64,000 nucleotides of DNA from Microvirga arabica (GTDB lineage Bacteria; Pseudomonadota; Alphaproteobacteria; Rhizobiales; Beijerinckiaceae): contig NZ_JAFBID010000015.1 of assembly GCF_016811235.1 (NCBI RefSeq), positions 1 to 64,000 of the forward strand. The letters are read 5' to 3'. Under the pieces are notes generated by a model, which saw nothing but the letters and a program-made list of their open reading frames with translations, did not search any database and had not been told where the DNA came from. Numbering within the stretch: position 1 is the stretch's first letter; each line of letters begins with the position of its first letter. Made by a program: the position numbers and the translations under genes. Positions 16,820 to 26,147 of this stretch are shown one piece after another.

Positions 16820-18307
16820 TCAGTCGGCTTCGGCGAGAACCGCGAGACGGCGCGGGGTGGCGACGGTGAGGTCCGTCAGCGGCGTCGGGTAATCGCCCGT
16901 AAAGCAATGGTCGGTGAATTGCGGCTGCGCGGCATTGCGGCCCGTCTCGCCCATGGCGCGGTACACGCCCTCGATGGACAGGAAGGCGAGCGAGTCGGCC
17001 CCGATATACTGGCGCATCTGCTCCAGGTCATGGGTGGCGGCGAGCAGCTTCTCCTTCTCCGGCGTGTCGATGCCGTAGAAATCCGGATGCGTGATCGGCG
17101 GGCTGGAGATGCGGAAGTGCACCTCCTTGGCGCCGGCCTCGCGCATCATGCGCACGATCTTCACCGAGGTGGTGCCGCGCACGAGGCTGTCGTCCACGAG
17201 CACGATGCGCTTGCCCGCAATCGCCGCGCGGTTGGCCGAGTGCTTCATGCGCACGCCGAGCTCGCGCACCGACTGGGTCGGCTGGATGAAGGTGCGGCCG
17301 ACGTAGTGGTTGCGGATGATGCCGAGCTCGTAAGGCAGCCCGCAGGTCTGGGCATAGCCGAGTGCGGCCGGCACGCCGGAATCCGGCACCGGAATCACCA
17401 CGTCCGCATCGGCCGGGGACTCCATGGCCAACTCGCGGCCCATGCCCTTGCGGATTTCATAGACGCTGCGGCCGTTCACGATGGAATCCGGCCGGGCGAA
17501 GTAGATGTACTCGAAGATATCGGGGCGGGGCGCCACCTGCGGCGCGTAGCGGAAGGACTCGATGCCCTCATCCGAGATCACCACGCATTCGCCGTTCTCG
17601 ATGTCGCGGACGAAGCGGGCGCCGATGATGTCGAGGGCACAGGTCTCGGAGGCGAGGATGTAGCGGCCGTCGAGCTCGCCCAACACCAGCGGGCGAATAC
17701 CCAAGGGATCGCGGGCGCCGATCAGCTTCTTGTTGGTGAGCGCCACCAGGGCGAAGGCGCCCTCGATCTTCTGGATCGCCTCGACGAAGCGGTCGATGAC
17801 CCGCTCCTTGCGGCTGCGGGCGACCAGGTGGACGATCACCTCCGTGTCGGTGGTGGACTGGCAGATGGCTCCGTCGCGGATCAGGTTGCGGCGCAGCGTC
17901 AGGCCATTGGTGAGATTGCCGTTATGGGCCACCGCGAACCCGCCGCCGTCAAGCTCGGCGAAGAGCGGCTGCACGTTGCGCAGCACCGTCTCGCCGGTGG
18001 TCGAGTAGCGGGTGTGGCCGATGGCCGAGATGCCTTCCAGGCGCTCGATGGTCGCCCGGTCGGAGAAGTTGTCGCCCACGAGGCCGAGCCTGCGCTCGGA
18101 GTTGAAGACCGACCCGTTGAAGGTGACGATGCCGGCCGCCTCCTGGCCCCGGTGCTGCAGGGCATGGAGGCCCAGCGCCGTGATGGCCGCCGCGTCCGGG
18201 TGCCCGTAGATGCCGAAGACGCCGCATTCTTCGCGCAGGGTATCGCCGTCGAGGTCGAGGTTCACCTGCTTCGGGGTGACCTGCCACGTCTCAGACAAAG
18301 CAGACAT
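16820..18307 (-). CDS. purF: Amidophosphoribosyltransferase
   Basis: A 495-residue PurF, the first committed step of purine synthesis: PRPP plus glutamine gives 5-phosphoribosylamine. A short propeptide precedes the catalytic Cys (LREECGVFGIYG, Cys near residue 28), followed by the N-terminal nucleophile glutaminase domain with THTRYSTTG-like GHTRYSTTG and AHNGNLTN. The C-terminal phosphoribosyltransferase domain has VLVDDSLVRGTTS, the PRPP-binding loop. The length is standard. It lies between cvpA and an SDR gene, as in related genomes. Confidence 0.97.
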   Translation of the reverse strand: MSALSETWQVTPKQVNLDLDGDTLREECGVFGIYGHPDAAAITALGLHALQHRGQEAAGIVTFNGSVFNSERRLGLVGDNFSDRATIERLEGISAIGHTRYSTTGETVLRNVQPLFAELDGGGFAVAHNGNLTNGLTLRRNLIRDGAICQSTTDTEVIVHLVARSRKERVIDRFVEAIQKIEGAFALVALTNKKLIGARDPLGIRPLVLGELDGRYILASETCALDIIGARFVRDIENGECVVISDEGIESFRYAPQVAPRPDIFEYIYFARPDSIVNGRSVYEIRKGMGRELAMESPADADVVIPVPDSGVPAALGYAQTCGLPYELGIIRNHYVGRTFIQPTQSVRELGVRMKHSANRAAIAGKRIVLVDDSLVRGTTSVKIVRMMREAGAKEVHFRISSPPITHPDFYGIDTPEKEKLLAATHDLEQMRQYIGADSLAFLSIEGVYRAMGETGRNAAQPQFTDHCFTGDYPTPLTDLTVATPRRLAVLAEAD

Positions 18308-18418
18308 CGATCATACCTTTGGGATTCGCGCCCGCACCGGCGCCGCCCCTATGTAGTCATCCTCAGCCCAAACGCCAACGCCTATTCTGGCGCTGTTCGA
18401 AACGTGATTGTCTCGAAC

Positions 18419-19027
18419 TCAGCTGCGCCGTTGCGGAGCCTGGGGTGCCGGAGAAGTCGGAGCAGGCTGTGCCGGACGCTGCGGATCGGGCTCGGTCGGT
18501 TCGGCTTCTGGCGCAGCATCCTTGTTGCGCAGGCGCTGGATCAGGGCCTCGGCGTTCTCCGGCAGCATGGCGATGATGTTGTCGCGGGTGTTCTCCATGG
18601 CCGGGCGGGTCTTGGAGGCGGTCGCCCATTCGGGCTCCTTGCCCTGGAGCAGCCAGCTCAGGAAGGCCCAGCCGATCACGCAGATCAGGAAGCCGCGCGC
18701 CGCGCCGAAGAACAGGCCGAGCGTCCGGTCGAGGGCGCCGATGCGGGAATCGAGGATCAGGTCGGAGATCTGCACCGTGATGATCGACACGATGATCAGG
18801 GTGATGACGAAGATCGCCCCGATGGAAGCCACCAGCGCAACCGTGTTGCTGCTGATGTACTGCTGGGCGATGGGCAGGGCGGTCGGGTGCAGATACCAGG
18901 CAGCCGCAGCGGCCACCACCCAGGCCACGATGGCGAGCACCTCGCGGGTGAAGCCGCGCACGGCAGCAAGAAGAGCCGAGATCAGGACGATACCGATGAC
19001 GACGAGGTCCAGAACGGAAAAGGGCAT
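18419..19027 (-). CDS. cvpA: CvpA family membrane protein
   Basis: A 202-residue inner-membrane protein with four hydrophobic helices in the first ~150 residues. The opening LDLVVIGIVLISALLAAVRG and the central RTLGLFFGAARG match the CvpA family (colicin V production accessory). The C-terminal ~50 residues are a Pro/Ala/Gln-rich cytoplasmic tail. The cvpA-purF order is widely conserved, here with a 111-bp gap. Confidence 0.9.
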   Translation of the reverse strand: MPFSVLDLVVIGIVLISALLAAVRGFTREVLAIVAWVVAAAAAWYLHPTALPIAQQYISSNTVALVASIGAIFVITLIIVSIITVQISDLILDSRIGALDRTLGLFFGAARGFLICVIGWAFLSWLLQGKEPEWATASKTRPAMENTRDNIIAMLPENAEALIQRLRNKDAAPEAEPTEPDPQRPAQPAPTSPAPQAPQRRS

Positions 19028-19145
19028 GGGCCGGGCCTACGCAGGTGAACAGGGGTGGAGCCGCCTTTGCGGGTTCGAAGCCTGGCTCTATAGCGTTAAG
19101 AAAGGCTTTCGTCACCCCGGGGAAACTCGGCAGACAACGCTCAGG

Positions 19146-19244
19146 CGTCATTCCCGTGAGGATGCGAAGCGGAGAGGAAGGGAATCGACGATCAGGCTCA
19201 GCGCCATGGATCCCCTTCCCGGACTACACCCGCCGGGGATGACA
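19146..19244. repeat. Dispersed intergenic repeat, GGATCC-type
   Basis: An imperfect palindromic element with CGTCATTCCCG at one end, AGCGCCATGGATCCCC in the middle and GGGGATGAC at the other. The central GGATCC block with adjacent AGCGCT recurs at 42245-42401 and 47955-48052. It fills the gap between two minus-strand genes. Confidence 0.6.
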
Positions 19245-19253
19245 CAGAGCAAA

Positions 19254-20270
19254 TCAGCCTAACTCAATGATCAGCTTGCCGAAGTTCCGGCCCTCCAGCA
19301 GGCCGATGAAGGCTTCCGGCGCGCTCTCAAGCCCTTGGACGATGTCCTCCTTGTACTTGACCCGCCCGTCCGCGATCCATCCGCCCATGTCCCGCAGGAA
19401 CGCGGGATACTGGGCGCTGAACTCGCGCTGGATGAAGCCGCGGATGGTCAGGCTCTTGGTGAGCACGTCGCGCATGAGGACAGGCAGGCGATCCGGGCCT
19501 TCGAACGGCCCCGTCGCATTGTATTGTGCGATCAGACCGCAGACCGGAATGCGGGCGAAGGTGTTGAGTAGGGGAAAGACCGCGTCCCAGACCTTGCCGC
19601 CCACATTCTCGAAATAGACGTCGATACCGTCCGGGCATGCCGCCCGAAGATCCTCGGCAAAGGTGGGCGAACGGTGGTCGAGCGCGGCATCGAAGCCGAA
19701 CTCGTGCCGCACCAGTGCGCATTTTTCAGGTCCGCCGGCGATGCCGATAGCCCGGGCTCCCATGATCTTCGCGATCTGCCCGACGGCGGAGCCGACGGGG
19801 CCGCTCGCTGCAGCCACGACGACTGTCTCGCCCGGCTTGGGCTGCCCGAGGGTCAAAAGACCTGCGTAAGCCGTGAAGCCCGGCATGCCGAGAACGCCAA
19901 GCGCCGTCGTGACGGGTGCCTGGTTCGGGTCGAGCTTGCGAAGGGCCTTGGCATCCGCAACCGCATAGGACTGCCAGCCGGAATAGGACAGGACCATGTC
20001 GCCGGGCTTGTAGTCGGGATGGCGGCTCTCCAGAACCTCGGCCACCGTGCCGGCCTCCATGACCTGACCGATCTCCACCGCCGCCGCGTAGGATTTCGCA
20101 GCACTCATGCGGCCCCGCATGTATGGATCGAGGGAGAGGTAGCGGATTTTCAGCAGCACCTGACCGTCGTCGGGAGTGGGAACGGGCGTGCGCACGAGCC
20201 TGAAATTATCGTGGGAGGGGCGGCCGGTGGGACGTGAGGCGAGGAGGATCTGGAGATTTTGTTCTGACAC
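19254..20270 (-). CDS. NADP-dependent oxidoreductase, medium-chain (CurA-like)
   Basis: A 338-residue zinc-independent medium-chain reductase like CurA or leukotriene B4 12-hydroxydehydrogenase/prostaglandin reductase. The N-terminal catalytic domain has SLDPYMRGRM, diagnostic of this group. The cofactor fold is AASGPVGSAVGQIAK (near residue 155). It lacks zinc ligands. Likely activity is NADPH-dependent reduction of alpha,beta-unsaturated carbonyls. With the RTX gene behind it, it interrupts the radA-cvpA-purF order seen in relatives. Confidence 0.9.
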   Translation of the reverse strand: MSEQNLQILLASRPTGRPSHDNFRLVRTPVPTPDDGQVLLKIRYLSLDPYMRGRMSAAKSYAAAVEIGQVMEAGTVAEVLESRHPDYKPGDMVLSYSGWQSYAVADAKALRKLDPNQAPVTTALGVLGMPGFTAYAGLLTLGQPKPGETVVVAAASGPVGSAVGQIAKIMGARAIGIAGGPEKCALVRHEFGFDAALDHRSPTFAEDLRAACPDGIDVYFENVGGKVWDAVFPLLNTFARIPVCGLIAQYNATGPFEGPDRLPVLMRDVLTKSLTIRGFIQREFSAQYPAFLRDMGGWIADGRVKYKEDIVQGLESAPEAFIGLLEGRNFGKLIIELG

Positions 20271-20395
20271 CGATGAGGCTCCTGAAACCGTGCTGATGCT
20301 GCGATTGCCGCAGAGGCATGCAACGAAAGGCCTCTTAACGGTTGGGGGCGCAGGGCAGCAGCGTCAAGCCACGAACGTCGCCGAAAGCCGCCGTC

Positions 20396-20431
20396 ACAAA
20401 GAAGAAGGCCCCGGCATGCCTGCCGGGGCCT
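20396..20431 (-). terminator. Rho-independent terminator of the large RTX gene
   Basis: On the minus strand a perfect GGCCCCGGCA / TGCCGGGGCC stem with a 4-nt loop is followed by TTCTTCTTTG, just after the RTX gene stop at 20454. Confidence 0.8.
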
Positions 20432-20453
20432 GGAAAGGCCTGAACGCTCTTGC

Positions 20454-21695
20454 TTACATGAACAGGAAGTCGTCGGCGGTGAGCGTGGTGCCGGGCTTCA
20501 CCTTGAGGATCTCGATGCCCTTGCCTTTGCCCGAGCCATCCACGTCCAGGTAAACGAAGCCGTTCTTCTTGTTGTAGAAGACGTAATCGTTCGAACCGTC
20601 CGGGGTGTCGTTGAGCTTGGTCCCGACGTTGAAGAACTTCTTCTCGAGCTTCTCGCCCTTTTTGAAGATCTTGTCGAAGCCGACGGATTTCTTCGAGCCC
20701 TTGTCGGGGCGACCGCCGCCCTTATCGTCCGGCTTGCCCTTGTCGTCGGAACCCTTCTTCGCCTGGACATCGCTCACCTTCGGACCCTTCACCTTGAAGG
20801 CCTTGAGGGCCGCCAGGCTGATCTGGATCGTGTCGTCGGATGCCTTGAAGTCCATGATCTGGTCGAAATGACCCTTCTTCACGGCCGTATCAAACACGAA
20901 GGTGTCCTGGCCGTCACCGCCGTAGAGCTTGTCCTTGCCTGCGCCGCCATTGATGATGTCGTTGCCGGCAAGTCCGAAGATCGTGTCGTTGCCGCCGAGG
21001 CCGTTGAGAATGTCCATATCGGCAGTGCCGACGAGCCGGTCGTTCTTGTTCGTGCCTGTCTTCGCCTCGGGAGAGTTCGTGACGGTGATTGTGACCTGCT
21101 CGATGCGGAAGAGGCTGGAATCCTGCGGATCGGCAACCTTCACGTACAGAATCTGAGGGCCGACTTGGTCGTCGAGGCTGGCGCTCAGCTTGATCGAATT
21201 GCCCTCGAGCGTGAAGAAGGGGCTGGTGGCTGCATTGCCCTGCGCATCGACGAGGCTGTAGGTGAAGGTGGCGCCCTGGTCGGCGGCATCGGGATCGACG
21301 GTCGCTAGCGTAGCGACGACGGTTCCCACGGACGTGGCTTCGGAGATGGTGCCGCCGGTCACTACGATGTCGGTCGGGGCTTCATTGACGTCGATGACGT
21401 TGACGGTCGTCAACGCTGTCTCATCGACCGTGCTCGGGTTCTCTGTAGCCTTGCTCGTTGCCTTGATCTCAAGTTCGAAGGATTTCGAAGTCAACGTTTC
21501 GAAATTGAACAGAACTCCATTCTTAATGCGGAGTTCTTTGCCCTGGATGTAGAAATAATCGCCTAGCTCTCCAATGAGTTCGTAGTCAAAATCTTCATTC
21601 CCTACGCCGCCGGTGACGCTAAGTGTCGCGATAACCTTACCGGTTTCTGGATTTTCTTGAACGTCTATATTCGGCTGAATAACGATCGAAGCCAT
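20454..21695 (-). CDS. Cadherin-like RTX calcium-binding protein
   Basis: A 413-residue secreted protein with no N-terminal signal. Residues ~1-205 contain two cadherin-like beta-sandwich repeats (DVNEAPTDIVV and VTVTNSPEA-like boundaries). Next comes an RTX nonapeptide array (GLGGNDTIFGLAGNDIINGG and following units, ~225-265), then DQIMDFKASDDTIQI. An unusual Lys/Asp/Gly-rich linker (~305-335) precedes a C-terminal domain ending LTADDFLFM. Export by a type I system is inferred; none is encoded here. AAGGAA lies upstream of the ATG. It probably acts at the cell surface or in the matrix. Confidence 0.85.
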   Translation of the reverse strand: MASIVIQPNIDVQENPETGKVIATLSVTGGVGNEDFDYELIGELGDYFYIQGKELRIKNGVLFNFETLTSKSFELEIKATSKATENPSTVDETALTTVNVIDVNEAPTDIVVTGGTISEATSVGTVVATLATVDPDAADQGATFTYSLVDAQGNAATSPFFTLEGNSIKLSASLDDQVGPQILYVKVADPQDSSLFRIEQVTITVTNSPEAKTGTNKNDRLVGTADMDILNGLGGNDTIFGLAGNDIINGGAGKDKLYGGDGQDTFVFDTAVKKGHFDQIMDFKASDDTIQISLAALKAFKVKGPKVSDVQAKKGSDDKGKPDDKGGGRPDKGSKKSVGFDKIFKKGEKLEKKFFNVGTKLNDTPDGSNDYVFYNKKNGFVYLDVDGSGKGKGIEILKVKPGTTLTADDFLFM

Positions 21696-21841
21696 TGTTG
21701 TTCCTTATAAACTTTCTCAATGTTACCAGTTGCCCCGCCGAGGTAGCCGAAAGGGTAGGGTCCTCAGTAAAGGTCTATCGAACTGTTCTAATGTGCCAAC
21801 TTGGCTAAACAGCCTAGTCGTGGCCACCCGGCCGAGTTCGC

Positions 21842-23233
21842 CTACGATGCCTTTCGACGCCGCGCTGCAATGCCTGCCACGAGATCGGTGATATGGCCTA
21901 TCGCCGAGGTAGCCAGGGGAAGCCGCTCGCTCTTCGAGCCCTTGGCCTTGTCCAGCCTCGGCTGCGGCGAGACCGCACTCGAGAAACCGAGCTTGGCCGC
22001 TTCTTTTAGCCGCGCCTGCTCCTGGGCGACGGGTCGGATAGCGCCGGAGAGGCCCATCTCGCCGAAATAGACGGTATCGGGCGGCAGGGGATTGCCCGAG
22101 AGGGAGGAGACCAGGGCGGCGGCTGCCGCTAGATCCGCAGCAGGCTCGGTGATGCGCAGGCCGCCGGCGACGTTGAGATAGACGTCGTGCATGCCGAGCT
22201 TGAGGCCGCCATGGGCCTCCAGCACCGCCAGCACCATGGACAGACGGCTCTGATCCCAGCCCACCACGGCGCGGCGGGGTGTGCCGAGGGAGGATGGGGC
22301 GACGAGGGCCTGGATCTCGACGAGGAGCGGGCGCGTGCCCTCCATGCCGGCGAACACGGCCGTACCGGCCGTCGCCATGTCGCGGCCGGCGAGAAACAGC
22401 TCGGAGGGGTTCGGCACCTCGCGCAGGCCCTGATCGGACATTTCGAACACGCCGATCTCATCGGTTGGTCCGAAGCGGTTCTTCACGGCGCGCATGATCC
22501 GGAAGTGATGACCGGTGTCGCCCTCGAACGATACCACCGCATCGACCATGTGCTCGACCACGCGGGGGCCGGCGATCTGACCGTCCTTGGTGACGTGGCC
22601 CACCAAAATAACCGCAGTGCCGGTGGTCTTGGCGAAGCGGATCAGCGCCTGGGCCGAGCCGCGCACCTGGGTCACCGTGCCGGGGGCCGATTCCACCGTC
22701 TCGGTCCACATGGTCTGGATCGAGTCGATGATGGCGAGCGCGGGTGGGCGGCCCTGGCTCAAGGTGGCGATGATGTCCTCGACATTGGTCTCGGAGGCGA
22801 GTTCGACGGGCGCCTGACCGAGGCCAAGGCGCTCGGCGCGCAGGCGCACCTGGGCCACCGCCTCCTCGCCCGAGATATAGGCCACGCGCTCGCCGCGCAT
22901 GGCCAGCGCCGCCGAGGCCTGCATCAGGAGGGTGGACTTGCCGATGCCGGGATCGCCGCCGAGCAGGATGATAGAGCCATGCACGAAGCCGCCGCCGGTC
23001 ACCCGGTCGAGCTCGGCGATCCCCGAGGGCGTGCGCGGGGCTTCCTTGGTCTCGCCCTGGAGGCCTTCGAGGGGGAAGATCCGGCCCTTGGCGCGCGAGG
23101 GGCGGGTGGCGGCGGGCCCTGTCTCTTCGACGATGGTGTTCCAGCCGCCGCAGGCCTCGCACTTCCCCTTCCAGCGGTTATAGACCGCGCCGCATTCCTG
23201 GCACGTGAAGGCGGGGTGACGCTGCTTGGCCAT
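21842..23233 (-). CDS. radA: DNA repair protein RadA
   Basis: A 463-residue RadA (Sms), a RecA-like branch-migration helicase in recombination repair. It has the N-terminal C4 zinc finger (CQECGAVYNRWKGKCEACGG), Walker A GGDPGIGKSTLL near residue 95, the RadA-specific KNRFG motif and a C-terminal Lon-protease-like domain. Its ATG overlaps the alr stop by 1 nt (TGATG), so translation is probably coupled. A short basic tail ends the protein. Confidence 0.96.
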   Translation of the reverse strand: MAKQRHPAFTCQECGAVYNRWKGKCEACGGWNTIVEETGPAATRPSRAKGRIFPLEGLQGETKEAPRTPSGIAELDRVTGGGFVHGSIILLGGDPGIGKSTLLMQASAALAMRGERVAYISGEEAVAQVRLRAERLGLGQAPVELASETNVEDIIATLSQGRPPALAIIDSIQTMWTETVESAPGTVTQVRGSAQALIRFAKTTGTAVILVGHVTKDGQIAGPRVVEHMVDAVVSFEGDTGHHFRIMRAVKNRFGPTDEIGVFEMSDQGLREVPNPSELFLAGRDMATAGTAVFAGMEGTRPLLVEIQALVAPSSLGTPRRAVVGWDQSRLSMVLAVLEAHGGLKLGMHDVYLNVAGGLRITEPAADLAAAAALVSSLSGNPLPPDTVYFGEMGLSGAIRPVAQEQARLKEAAKLGFSSAVSPQPRLDKAKGSKSERLPLATSAIGHITDLVAGIAARRRKAS

Positions 23234-24399
23234 CAGCCTTCTCCCCCGCGATAGGCACGGGCGTAGCGCGCACCGAGATTGGTCAGGATTTCGTACCCGA
23301 TGGTGCCGGCGCGGCGGCCGACCTCGTCGACGGTCAGCTCGCCGCCGATCAGCGTGACCGTGTCGCCGCGTTTCACCCGGCCCTCCGGCACGTCCGTGAC
23401 ATCCACGGTGATCAGGTCCATGGAGACATTGCCGGCGAAGGAGCAGCTTTGTCCGGCGACCAGCGCCATGCCGGCGAGCAGCGCCTCGCCGCTCTTGCCC
23501 CGCGCGCTCGCCGCGCGCGGATAGCCGTCCGCATAGCCCACCGAGAGCGTCGCGATGCGGCGCTTCTCCAATGCGAGCCAGCGGCCGTTATAGCCCACGG
23601 TGTGCTCCGCCTCGACCCAGCGCAGCTGTACGATGCGGCCTTCGAGGCGAACGACCGGACGCATCGGGTTGTCGCGGCTTGGCGTCGGATTGCCGCCATA
23701 GAGGGCATAGCCGGGGCGCACCAGCTCGTAGGCGGGCTTGTTGCGCAGGAAGATGCCAGAGGAGTTGGGCAGCGAAGCCGGAATGTCCGGCAGCGACGAA
23801 CGCACAGCCTCGAAGGCTTCGATCTGCTGAGCATTCAGCGGGTTGTCGCTCTCCTCGGCGCTCACGAAATGGCTCATGAGCAGGGCGTTCCCGAAGTCCT
23901 CAAGGTCGCCCCGGTCCTTCAGCGTCAGGCCCTGCTGTACCGTGAGCCCGAGGCGGTTCATGCCGGTATCCACATGGATCGCGGCCTTCAGCTTGCGGCT
24001 TTGAGCCCGGCAGAACCCGACCCATTCCTCGATCTCCTCGAAGGAGCCGAGCACCGGGCGCAGATCGTGTTCAGCGTAAGTGGGGGAGGTGCCGGTGAAG
24101 AGCCCGTTCAGCACATAGATCATCGCTTCAGGGGCAACCGCTCGCGCACGGATCGCCTCGCTCAAATGTGCCACGAAGAAGGTGCGGCAGCCAGCTTGGC
24201 TGAGGGCAGGAACGGCCTTCTCGATGCCGGTGCCATAGGCGTTCGCCTTGACGACGGCCGCTGTCTCGGCGCTACCGGCGTGGTCGCGCAGTGTGCGCCA
24301 GTTCGCCGCCAGGGCGTCAAGGTCGATGTGAAGGACACCGCCGGCAGCTTGTTCGCGGATGTCGCCGGTGCTGTTGGTCTGAGAATTAAGCTTGGTCAA
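23233..24399 (-). CDS. alr: Alanine racemase
   Basis: A 388-residue PLP enzyme that makes D-alanine for peptidoglycan. The N-terminal barrel has AVVKANAYGTG with the PLP-binding Lys near residue 51. The C-terminal domain has GYADGYPR and the catalytic Tyr in TVGYNGRW. It appears to start with TTG at 24399, overlapping the dnaB stop (TTGA); no better start exists before the conserved HIDLDAL. The dnaB-alr-radA order is conserved in the order. Confidence 0.95.
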   Translation of the reverse strand: MTKLNSQTNSTGDIREQAAGGVLHIDLDALAANWRTLRDHAGSAETAAVVKANAYGTGIEKAVPALSQAGCRTFFVAHLSEAIRARAVAPEAMIYVLNGLFTGTSPTYAEHDLRPVLGSFEEIEEWVGFCRAQSRKLKAAIHVDTGMNRLGLTVQQGLTLKDRGDLEDFGNALLMSHFVSAEESDNPLNAQQIEAFEAVRSSLPDIPASLPNSSGIFLRNKPAYELVRPGYALYGGNPTPSRDNPMRPVVRLEGRIVQLRWVEAEHTVGYNGRWLALEKRRIATLSVGYADGYPRAASARGKSGEALLAGMALVAGQSCSFAGNVSMDLITVDVTDVPEGRVKRGDTVTLIGGELTVDEVGRRAGTIGYEILTNLGARYARAYRGGEG

Positions 24400-25889
24400 T
24401 CGCCAATCCGATCGGGAAGTTTGTCTTCATCCGCAAGGTCGGTGAAGCGGGTGATGTCGGCCTGGAAGGCCAGCTGCACGGTGCCGGTGGGTCCGTGACG
24501 CTGCTTGCCGATGATGACTTCGGCCTTGCCGTGAACCTGGTCCATCTCCGACTGCCACTTGAAGTATTCCTCGGTGCCGGGCTTCGGCTCCTTGTTCTTC
24601 AAATAGTACTCGTCGCGGTAAACGAACATGACCACGTCCGCGTCCTGCTCGATCGAGCCGGATTCACGAAGGTCAGCGAGCTGCGGCCGCTTGTCGTCGC
24701 GCGATTCCACCTGACGGGAGAGCTGTGACAGGGCGACCAGCGGAACCGACAGCTCCTTGGCGAGCGCCTTGAGGCCGGTGGTGATCTCCGTCAATTCCTG
24801 CACGCGGTTCTCGCCCTTCTTGGAGGAACCGGAGAGGAGCTGCAGGTAGTCGACGATCAGCACGTCGAGGCCGCGCTGGCGCTTGAGGCGCCGCGCGCGG
24901 GCGGCGAGCTGCGCGATCGAGATGCCGCCGGTCTGGTCGATATAGAAGGGAATCGACTGCATCTCGCGGGCGGCTTCGGTGATCTTGTAGAAATCATCCT
25001 CGCGCATGTCGCCGCGGCGGATCTTGTAGGAGGGCACGCCCGACTGTTCGGCGATGATACGGGTGGCGAGCTGCTCCGCCGACATTTCGAGGGAGAAGAA
25101 GCCCACGATGCCGCCATTGACGGTTTTCAGGTTGCCGTCCTGCTGCTTCTCGGCCCGGTAGGCCTTGGCGATGTTGAACGCGATATTCGTCACCAGCGAG
25201 GTCTTACCCATGGCCGGGCGTCCGGCGAGGATCACCAAGTCGGAGGGCTGGAGGCCGCCCAGGGCCTTGTCGAGATCCTTCAGGCCGGTAGAAATGCCCG
25301 ACAGGGCACCCTCGCGCTTGTAGGCGGCGGCCGCCATGTCGATGGCGGCGGTGAGCGCATCGGAGAAGCGCTGGAAACCGCCGTCGTAGCGGCCGGTTTC
25401 GGCAATCGCATAGAGGCGCCGCTCGGCCTCCTCAATCTGTTCGCGAGGCGAGGAGTCCACAGGGGCGTCGAAGGCGACGTTCACCATGTCCTCGCCGATA
25501 TTGATCAGGTTCCGGCGGATCGCGAGGTCGTAGATGGCGCGTCCGTAATCCTCCGCGTTGATGACGGTGGTCGCCTCGGCCGCAAGACGTGCAAGATATT
25601 GCGATACCGTGATGCCGCCGAGATCCTGATCGCCCAGGAACGTCTTCATGGTGATCGGGGTCGCGACCTTGCCGGCCTTGATCAGGCTCGTGGCGACCTC
25701 GTAGATCCGCCTGTGCAGATCCTCGATGAAATGGACGGCTTCGAGGAAGTCGGAGACCCGGTAATAGGCATCGTTGTTGACCAGGATCGCGCCCAGCAGG
25801 GCCTGTTCAGCCTCGATGTTGCTGGGGGGCGTCCGAAACTGCGGTTCGGCGGTCTCAAGACGGGCGATCAGGGCGTTGGCGGTGGCCAT
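24396..25889 (-). CDS. dnaB: Replicative DNA helicase DnaB
   Basis: A 497-residue hexameric replicative helicase. The N-terminal domain (PPSNIEAEQALLGAIL) is followed by the RecA-like ATPase with Walker A GRPAMGKTSLV near residue 227 and Walker B DVLIVDYLQLL. The SQLSRQVE and LRESGSIEQDAD motifs are typical. It loads with DnaG at the fork. Its stop overlaps the alr start. Confidence 0.97.
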   Translation of the reverse strand: MATANALIARLETAEPQFRTPPSNIEAEQALLGAILVNNDAYYRVSDFLEAVHFIEDLHRRIYEVATSLIKAGKVATPITMKTFLGDQDLGGITVSQYLARLAAEATTVINAEDYGRAIYDLAIRRNLINIGEDMVNVAFDAPVDSSPREQIEEAERRLYAIAETGRYDGGFQRFSDALTAAIDMAAAAYKREGALSGISTGLKDLDKALGGLQPSDLVILAGRPAMGKTSLVTNIAFNIAKAYRAEKQQDGNLKTVNGGIVGFFSLEMSAEQLATRIIAEQSGVPSYKIRRGDMREDDFYKITEAAREMQSIPFYIDQTGGISIAQLAARARRLKRQRGLDVLIVDYLQLLSGSSKKGENRVQELTEITTGLKALAKELSVPLVALSQLSRQVESRDDKRPQLADLRESGSIEQDADVVMFVYRDEYYLKNKEPKPGTEEYFKWQSEMDQVHGKAEVIIGKQRHGPTGTVQLAFQADITRFTDLADEDKLPDRIGD

Positions 25890-26075
25890 CCGGCGCTCCG
25901 GGAAACAGGAGAAGGGTTAGAGTCTCTTAGACCGCAATTGGTGTCCTAAAGGTTGCCGTGCGGACACGAAGCCGGAGTTGTGTCCGAACTGTCCTCGCTG
26001 TCCTCGATTCTCACACCGTCCATCTTTTCGCGGGCGTTCCGCCTTGACTCTCCCGCAAGCCGGAAACCGCAAAGA

Positions 26076-26107
26076 AAAACGCTCCCCGTCGAATCGACGG
26101 AGAGCGC
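26076..26107 (-). terminator. Rho-independent terminator after rplI
   Basis: On the minus strand CGCTCTCCGTCG / CGACGGGGAGCG forms a 12-bp stem (one G-U pair) with a short ATTC-type loop, followed by TTTTTC. It separates the ribosomal-protein unit from dnaB. Confidence 0.8.
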
Positions 26108-26147
26108 CATTTTAGAACAAAGCAAGAACTGGATCAACCGCTCCAGC

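Noticed and set aside
16001..19048. A very long plus-strand open frame (about 1,000 codons) opposite the SDR, purF and cvpA genes
   Set aside because: It lies antisense to three well-supported genes and its composition (many Arg, Gly, His and Asp) is that of a GC-rich shadow frame; no domain is recognisable.
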